A stretch of DNA of 64,000 bases from contig NC_088776.1 in NCBI RefSeq assembly GCF_954871325.1, positions 14,198,052-14,262,051 of the forward strand. The letters are read 5' to 3'. This DNA comes from Gordionus sp. m RMFG-2023 (Eukaryota > Nematomorpha > Gordioida > Chordodea > Parachordodidae). The notes below the pieces were generated by a model. It was not told the origin of the DNA and made no database searches. It worked only from the letters and a program-made list of their open reading frames with translations. Positions 57,227-64,000 of this stretch are shown here, piece after piece; the first letter of the stretch is position 1; every line of letters begins with the position of its first letter. A program made the position numbers and the translations under genes.

Positions 57227-57349
57227 AATAAAACACATTTTAAAAAAATCAATATTATTCAACCTATACCATACCCTACATATACAGCCTGCAATACTAA
57301 AAAATGTGAAAATGAAATCGTCGGTAATATGGCTCTAATCCTAAATAGC

Positions 57350-58307
57350 GTCTAGATTATAAATGGTAGAAAGCCCTTGTTTTTTTTAGTCTTATGATGA
57401 AGGCTATCCAATGATACAATTAGTATAATTTTAGAAAATTAAATCTTATAGAAAAAGAGCAAAACACTTACCCATAACCTCGATTCCCTCTATATGATTA
57501 CCTAATTAGGTGTATAAGTATAAATTATAAAGGGAATGTGGGTTAGAATTCGTTTATTAGTTCATGTTATTTCTTTTAAGAAATATTAATAAATATAATT
57601 TGTAAAAAAATAAAAAGGGAGAAATTTTTGTATGTTCTTATTAATAAATAATAATATAATAGGTAATATATTACTTTTATAGAGCATAAAACCAATTAAG
57701 ATTATTCAGCAGAATAGATACAAATTTAAGCAAATGAACCCTATTCACTTCCATATGGAAAGAGGAATAAACAGCAAATTTAGTTGAAAAAAATAATAAC
57801 AAATGAACCGGATTATCACGGGTTGGAATTCGGTTTCAACTCCCAAAGTTATGGTTTATTATTCAATGTTTTATTCCCAAATAATTTCCAGTTATTTAAT
57901 TATATAAGAAATCGATATTAACTGTTTTTTTCATAATTAATATTAATCATTCAACTTGGTGGTCATAAAAAAAAACTTCCTCTTTATTTGAAAAATAGAA
58001 TGAAAATTTTTTTAAATTTCATTTGCTTTGTAACGATTTCGTATTTATAAAATAAATTTAATGTCATTTTTCCTCTCTCTCATTTTCTTCCCTGTTAATT
58101 CAATTGTTAAAAAAAGTATAATTTTGAAAAAATTTAATGTATAATATATAATAAATAACTACAATTTGGCAGTTAGCAATTAGATAGGAAAACAAGAGGC
58201 TCCAGAATAAAGAGATAAAAAAATTCCTCATCTTATTAGTTAGAATTAAAACATATTTATCATTATAAAAATAAAATCTAACCTCCAATATATTTTTTCA
58301 TATGACA
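57350..58307. other. A+T-rich stretch, nothing recognised
   Basis: No coding similarity or repeat termini seen. Confidence 0.45.
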
Positions 58308-58569
58308 GAGACATGCAGAGGTACCATTTACATACCCCGACCTTGATTTTTTTCTAAAAAAAATTTCGGACCCGGTTTTATATTTTCAGACCCGGCTCAA
58401 GTTTTTTTTTAAAAATATTTCCACCAGGCCCTGATTTTTTTAAAATATATTACATTTATTATTAATTTTTATTGCTAATAATGTTGATAAAATATTAGGT
58501 TTTAAAAGCCCGGTTATATTTAAAAATAGACCGGAGTACTCGGGACAGGCTGGACCTGCAGGTCTCCGA
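58308..58569. mobile_element. GGCCCG-rich small element
   Basis: GAGACATGCAGAGGTACC at left and GGACCTGCAGGTCTCC at right are inverted relatives. CCCGACC, GACCCGG and CCCGGCTC blocks inside. Flanks ATATGACA and ATATGTAA share 6 of 8. Same family as the copy in the BTG intron (733-972). Confidence 0.6.
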
Positions 58570-58699
58570 TATGTAATATCATTGAATTTTGTGAAATAAA
58601 TTAATACTATATATATATATAATTTTTGCAAGAAGCATGGCGCCAATATTTTTATATTAAATTTTCTATAGCTTTTTGGGACAAATAAAAAAATAATTA

Positions 58700-58756
58700 A
58701 TTCGGGATCGGGCAGGGTTTGAAAAATTAGGCCTGATGCAGATTACTAAAATATAC
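58700..58756. mobile_element. GGCCCG-family terminus, inverted fragment
   Basis: In reverse it reads TAGTAATCTGCATCAGGCC then TAATTTTTCAAACCC, the left end of the 35578 copy. Confidence 0.5.
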
Positions 58757-60048
58757 TGTCTATTCGAACGGGAAAAATTACAACTCGGACAAGGATTCAT
58801 ACTATAACATAATCAAGAGTTTGGTAGATTTTGGAAAAAGTCCAGTTGAATTTTTCTAATTGATTATAATATTGAATTCAAAAAATATACTCAAATTAAG
58901 GAAATAAAATTTTATGAGTTGTAAAAATAAAAAAATAAAGTCATGTGATTAATAAAAATGCTTCTATGCCAAGTTGGAATATCCATTAGCCATTGTAATC
59001 ACAAACTAAAATAATTTGTAATGAATATGAGTCTTAAACAGGTTAAGGCTTGGTCATTTTAAAAATATATAAAAATTTAAGTCATATTTTTAATACTATT
59101 TATTAAATTGATTAATTCTAAGTTTTGTAAAAACTAAAAATAAATTACTATACTTATATATATAAAAATATAATTAATTTTGATCTAACTATTTAAAAAT
59201 TTGAGTGATTTTATTAATAAATTCAATAATCGTGTCATTGAAAAAAAAATAGTATAGAAGAATAAGATATTATATTGTTGAACAACATAAAAATTCATCT
59301 GTTCTTAATTCAGACTTTTAATAAATAATAAGGTATCATAGAAAATTCTCATAATCCGATTCATAATATTTAAAGTATCCTAAATGAATGTATATAACCT
59401 TGTCCTGTTATATAAAGTTTTTTTTAGGAGACCAAAAATTTAAAACGAAAATCATAGGGATTTCAACAATTTTCTCAAGGAAGGGGAAAAATACTTTTAA
59501 TGCGTTTTTTCACCACAAATTTAATTGGATATTTTTATATTTCCTCTTTGAATGCCTATATTTAAAAAAATAATTGTCAAAATTTCAATTAGTCTTTTTA
59601 AAAATTATCAATTTATTACTTTTTGAAAATAATGGTTAAGCAAAGGTTACTTATACTCATTTTTTAAAAAATAGGGCTATGAGTTATGCTAAGGCGGAAA
59701 TACAGAAATGTTTAACCAATAAACAACGTAAATGATAAGATTTAGGACAGGGCTATTTAGGGTTGTGAGATTTTTTTAAAATATTTATTTTGATTTTAAA
59801 AAAATTTTGTTGAATTCTATTTTCTTGGAATCATTTTTGTTTCATTTTGTGATATTATTTTCATTCTGATATTTTTTTGTAACCATCTTTTAGATTTCTA
59901 TTTTGTATCATTTAATTTTAAATAAATAATCATGGTATAATAGTTTTATTGAACCAAACATTCATGGAAACTTGCAATAGCCTATTGTTTTCGTTTGGTT
60001 TCTAAAAAATCTAACTACGTTAGTTGAGAATTTTTCTTATTAAAATAA
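58757..60048. other. A+T-rich stretch, nothing recognised
   Basis: No coding similarity, RNA gene or repeat termini seen. Confidence 0.45.
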
Positions 60049-60111
60049 ATGATCAAATTCAACTATAAGTGTCTTATTAATGAAGATATTTTGGAAGATT
60101 TGGATAAATGT

Positions 60112-60232
60112 TACTTTATAAAATTGTATAGCTATTCAAGATATTTAAGAACTTTATTATCAAGTTTGAGTCTCTCTCTAATAATATGGAGTGCCGTTAA
60201 ATATTTTTATTTAAAACATACTATTAATTATC
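60112..60232. repeat. hAT-relic fragment, repeat of 55757-55880
   Basis: Near-identical to part of the minus-strand hAT relic, directly abutting the start of the RTE LINE. Either the LINE inserted into a second copy of that hAT or the two were joined by rearrangement. Confidence 0.75.
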
Positions 60233-60769
60233 AACTCTCCCAAAATCCTACCTTCAGCCTCATCGTGGCGGGGGAGTGGCAACGTCTTTTGACGGCTAAT
60301 GGAGGTCTAAAAGGTTCTGTGATCTGGGTCTAGAATAGGATCACCGTCTCCTCGAAGGGGTGTTAAAACTACTTAAAGAGGTTGATGTCAGAAAAGGCAT
60401 CCGATTGTAAAAACCTTGCTACAAAATTTCCCTATGGTTACAACAAAGCATGGGCGGGGTACAGCCCAAAGTACCCCGTGGGCCTCCTCATCCGCCTACG
60501 AAAAAAAGAAGGATGGGAAACCTGGTGGAACCACGATTCATGAAAATGAAACTTATGACGGCCATAAACGACCTGATAATAAGTGGAGAAACCAGTCTAC
60601 GGGGGATCGAGTTAGGGTCGCGACATAAAATGTTGGGAGTATGACGGGAAGAGCGGGAGAAGTTGCCGATGTATTGCACAGAAGGCATATAGATGTGTGC
60701 TGCATACAGGACTAGATGGAAAGGAAATGGGACTAGAATGATCTGCAAGACTAGCGAAAAATATTAATT

Positions 60770-61246
60770 CTTATGGCTAGGAAGTAATGATGGTAAGGCT
60801 GGAGTTGGGGTATTGGTTGCGGAGAAATTGGTAGACAAAGTAGTCGAAGTGAGAAGGCTAGATAACCAGATAATGGTTATCAAGATGATTTTTGGTAGAA
60901 AGCTATATAATATTATCTCGGCATATGTTCCTCAGGTTGGAAGAAGTGAAGAAGAGAAAGATATATTTTGGGACAGTCTATTGGGGGTGACATCGAACTG
61001 GCAAATGAAGAGGGGATTATCCTGGCTGATGATCTGAATGAACATGTGGGAGCGAGTAGTGAGGGTTATGAAGGAGTACATGGAGGGTTCAGTTACGGCA
61101 TGAGAAATTTGAAAGGAGAGAGGATTTTAGATTTTAGTGATATGGATATGATTGTCTATAATACAATGTTTAAGAAAGAATCCGAGAAGCTGGTGACTTA
61201 TAAGTCGGGTAGTACCGAAGGATTACTTGTTATTGAGGAGATGTGA
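60770..61246 (+). pseudogene. RTE LINE endonuclease domain, broken
   Basis: KAGVGVLVAEKLVDKVVEV, IMVIKMIFGRKLYNIISAYV and PQVGRSEEEKDIFWDSL, then after a frame change DDLNEHVGASSEGYEGVHGG (the usual GDLNGHVG with the Gly replaced by Asp) and RILDFSDMDMIVYNTMFKKE. This is the exonuclease/endonuclease/phosphatase fold that nicks target DNA. The terminal catalytic S-x-x-D-H/Y-I-L region is lost. Confidence 0.85.
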
Positions 61247-61587
61247 TCGATGTATAGTAAAAAATCTGAAAATGATACCGGGAGAGGAATGTATAAATCA
61301 GCATCGACTAGTTATAGGAGATCTCACTCTTAAAGGTGCCAGGTCACTAAAAGAAAGTTTGTGCCAAGGCTGAAGGTTTGGAAATTGAAAGAGGAGAGTG
61401 CTAGACGTCAATTCAATATGACATTGGCGATTAGGGAGGCGGAGGTGGCCCAAGCATCTTGGGTAAATGACAAGTGGAAGCTATGAAGAAAGCCTGGGTG
61501 ATGACAACTGTGGAGGTATGTGGATGAACAAAAGGGCCGCCTTGACATAAGGAGACTTAGTGGTGGAACCCGGAGGTAGCGAAAGCT

Positions 61588-61965
61588 GTGGATGAGAAAC
61601 GGAGGTGTTTCAAAGTATGTTATAATAGCAAAGAAAATAGTGATAACGATATTTACAAGATGGCTAAAAGATATGCTAAGAAATTAATAGCTAAAGCTCA
61701 AGAAGAAAAAAGACACGAGTTTGCTAAAGAAATGGAATGCGCTGATGGAATTGGAAATATGGTTCGAATGGCAAAGCAGATGTCAAAAAAGAGGCAGGAT
61801 GTGATATGTGTAAAGTGTTTGAAAAATATGGAAGGAAAAATGGTGATTGATAGTAGTGGTATTAAGAACACCTGGAAGATTTACATGAAAGGACTTTTGA
61901 ATGAAGAAAAATGGGATAATAATGTTAGTTGTGCAAAGGTAGAAGGTCCAGGGTGTAAATTTGGA
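61588..61965 (+). pseudogene. RTE LINE linker region
   Basis: EKRRCFKVCYNSKENSDNDI, YAKKLIAKAQEEKRHEF and AKQMSKKRQDVICVKCLKN match the region between endonuclease and RT of RTE elements, up to VEGPGCKFG where the 588-bp element enters; the readable frame continues a short way into the insert by chance. Confidence 0.75.
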
Positions 61966-62553
61966 CAGCGTCTACATGACAGGGTTATCATTGGATGTAA
62001 ACCCCCTTTAAAAACCTTTGCCTGCCCCCCTAAAAAATCTTCACCATCTTCGGCGGCGATATTTTCCCATTATTATTTTGATCTTTTTAATTATAGTGAT
62101 ACTCTTTTCAGAGAATTTATATAGGATAACTTAAATTAATCTATCTCTACTACCAACTAGCGATATTTTGTGAATATAAAGGATTTATTTTCTAGATAAT
62201 AAATTCAATTAAATCCTCCATTATTTACAATGAATTCATTTTTATAACTTTATGAGCTTGCTGAAATATTATATTTAAAAGGATAGCAGAAAGTTTTATT
62301 TGGAAAACAATATGTATGATTGTTTGCAATATATAGATTTGGTCGATGAATTGTATTATAATAGTTCTTTAATAAAAGTATTAATTTTTACAGCAATAAA
62401 TTTTGTCCTATTTCATCTCAAAATTTAATTGATAACCCCCCCCCCCCCAATAAATTTTTTTTTTATCCTACCCCCATTAAATCCGCTTACCCCTACCCCC
62501 TCAAAAAAATAGGATGCAAACTGTTCCTACCCCTCCCGCTCATGTAAACGCTG
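61966..62553 (-). mobile_element. Non-autonomous hAT derivative inside the LINE
   Basis: Ends CAGCGTCTACATGA and TCATGTAAACGCTG (inverse, 13 of 14), flanked by AATTTGGA (61958-61965) and AATTTGGC (62554-62561), 7 of 8. Read on the minus strand it matches both terminal parts of the hAT at 51489 (CAGTTTGCATCCTATTTTT; AGTTGGTAGTAGAG) but lacks the transposase, so it is a deletion derivative. A C15 run lies at about 62436-62450. Confidence 0.88.
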
Positions 62554-62561
62554 AATTTGGC

Positions 62562-63604
62562 AAGGACGAGATAAAGAGAGCAGTGAAAAAGATGAAAAAA
62601 GGTAAGGCGTCGGGTTTAACGATGGTGGTAGCAGAGATGTTTAAAGGTTCTGATGATTTAGGGACTGAATGGTTATGAATTTAGCCAATCAAATTGTCAC
62701 AGAAGGAACTATTCCCGAGGAATGGCGAAGAAGTATAATTATCCCAGTATACAAGGGGAAAGGTGATCCTTTAGATTGCGGGTCTTACGGAGCTATTGAA
62801 CTCTTGGAACATGCAATTAAAGTATTTGAGAGAGTGTTAGAGAAGCGGATAAGGGAACAAATTAAAATTGATGAAATGCAGTTTGGTTTTACATCGGGAA
62901 AAGGCACGAAAGATGCAATTTTTGTCGTGAGACAAATGCAGGAGAAGTATCTTGCGAAGGAAAAGAAACTCTATTATGCGTTTGTTGATTTGGAGAAAGC
63001 ATTTGATAGGGTGCCGCGTGAGGTTACTAGATGGGCCTTGGAAAATCAGGTGTGGAGGAATGGTTGGTTATCGCAATGATGGCAATGTATGTTAGAGCAC
63101 AAACAGCAGTACGGAAGGATTATGGTGATAGTGACAGCTTTGAGGTGAAGGTAGGACTTCATCAAGGATCCATGCTGATTCAATTATTATATATCTTAGT
63201 AATGGATGTGGTGGCTAAAGAAATGCGTGAAGGACTTCCTTGAGAGTTATTATATGCAGATGACCTTGTATTAATGGCAAACAGTGAGGAAGAATTGATG
63301 GATAAAATTAGTAAATGGAAGATGACTATGGAAGCAAAGGGCCTGAAAATGAATGCATCAAAGACAAAGGTGAAGATTGGTGGGAAAATCTAAAGATGGA
63401 GGAATTCGGTAAGTTGCCTTGGGTGTATGTGGAAAAGGAGTTGCTAGAAATTACATCCAATGCACCAGATGCCAGAAATGGGTACATAATAGATGTAGCG
63501 GGAAAAAAGGAAGTTTGATGTTAGGAAGAATGACCTTTATTTGTAGAACATGCATGAAAGGGATATGGGCTATTCCACAAATCGATCACGATTCGGCCGA
63601 CTCC
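62562..63604 (+). pseudogene. RTE LINE reverse transcriptase and C-terminal finger, broken
   Basis: DEIKRAVKKMKKGKASG, EEWRRSIIIPVYKGKGDPLD, KIDEMQFGFTSGKGTKDAIF, YYAFVDLEKAFDRVPREV, VKVGLHQGSMLIQLLYILV and ELLYADDLVLMANSEEEL (YADD box). The end has GVCGKGVARNYIQCTRCQKW and VHNRCSGKKGSL, the C-x2-C...H-x2-C finger of this family. At least three frame changes or stops: near 62665, near 63040-63075, a TGA at 63241 just before ELLYADD, and one near 63390. Confidence 0.88.
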
Positions 63605-63610
63605 TTTTAA

Positions 63611-64000
63611 AATTGTTAAAAATTTCTGGAATTATTTAGATAGGTAAAAGAGTGAGAAAGCCGTTTATTTTAGCTCGCTAGCACACCTGGTTCTCGAGAT
63701 ATAGGGGCTCAAAGGTACAAAAAAGAGCCACTTTGGAATCTGTAAAATTTTTAAAATGCTTATATCTCAAAAACTATTTTTAGTAAAAAATATTATAATA
63801 TATCATTTTGTAGGTAAAGAAATTCTCTAATGGGCTATCAAAGAATAATAAATATTGGCGCCATTATAGGCTTTTAACATCCGGTTTGCTTAAATTGCTT
63901 TACCTGTATTTTTAAGCAAAATAGTGAGTTTGTTTTCCAATTTTTTTTATTGTTTTTTATTTAGACACCTTTGCTAAATATATATACAATATCAAAACCT
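63611..64000. other. Right edge of window, nothing recognised
   Basis: A GAAAGCCG...GGGGCTCAAAGG block at 63657-63717 is slightly G+C-richer than its surroundings. No coding similarity seen. Confidence 0.4.

Larger units (their letters stand above)
60238..63610 (+). mobile_element. RTE-type LINE, decayed, interrupted by a hAT derivative
   Basis: A G+C-richer island in this window. Starts near GGCGGGGGAGTGGCAACGTC, then an AP-endonuclease region (to 61246), a linker (to 61965), an inserted 588-bp element, a reverse transcriptase (from 62562) and a C-terminal Cys/His finger (to about 63610). The sequence closely follows the RTE elements often annotated as craniofacial development protein 2-like. 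Several frame changes and stops make it inactive. Nearly full length in order of domains, so it was probably inserted as a long copy. Confidence 0.88.

Noticed and set aside
1-64000. Microsporidian or other protist origin, suggested by high A+T and the Merlin and Gypsy content
   Set aside because: The spliced BTG/Tob domain with a 1.9-kb intron points to an animal.

Overview
The window is very A+T-rich animal DNA, roughly three quarters or more A+T by eye. I take it as animal because the left edge carries two exons of a BTG/Tob antiproliferative gene on the minus strand (exon 1 at 2320-2495, exon 2 running off the window at base 1), joined by a clean GT-AG intron that keeps the reading frame. 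BTG/Tob is a gene family of animals and their close relatives. I cannot place the species. No other host gene is recognisable in the remaining 61 kb.

The rest is a graveyard of mobile elements, many with readable ends and target-site duplications (TSDs). Left to right: small hairpin elements of two families, GTGTTGTTAAACGGCTCG-type and GGCCCG-type, some with 8-bp TSDs typical of hAT (733-25357 and later copies); a hAT at 15376-19451 with a second hAT inserted in it (15456-17678, perfect 8-bp TSD) plus a long near-perfect hairpin and a palindromic element; a PIF/Harbinger-like palindrome at 26404-26783; a pogo/Tigger-like element at 27800-29737; a hAT at 31465-34385 with an internal inverted duplication; a Merlin (IS1016/ISXO2-like) element at 37412-39439 whose multi-exon transposase is readable nearly end to end; remains of another hAT from 39446; and a non-LTR retrotransposon with a C-terminal restriction-like endonuclease at about 40900-43490, minus strand.

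From 44211 to 50238 there is a Ty3/Gypsy-type LTR retrotransposon with almost identical LTRs and a 5-bp TSD. It looks whole and recently inserted, and has an unusual small gag-like protein and an extra zinc-knuckle ORF after pol. Next comes a hAT (51489 to about 54900) split inside its own coding sequence by a second Tigger-like element (52320-54484). Then follow a minus-strand hAT relic (about 55252-56300), a probable tRNA-derived SINE (about 57003-57226), and a decayed RTE-type LINE (about 60238-63610), itself interrupted by a 588-bp deletion derivative (61966-62553) of the same hAT family that lies at 51489.

The main value of the window is the layered insertion history: at least four clear cases of one element inside another, which allow relative dating. 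There is no sign of a prokaryotic-type operon, CRISPR array or defence island. Stretches not listed as elements are A+T-rich sequence in which I see nothing firm.
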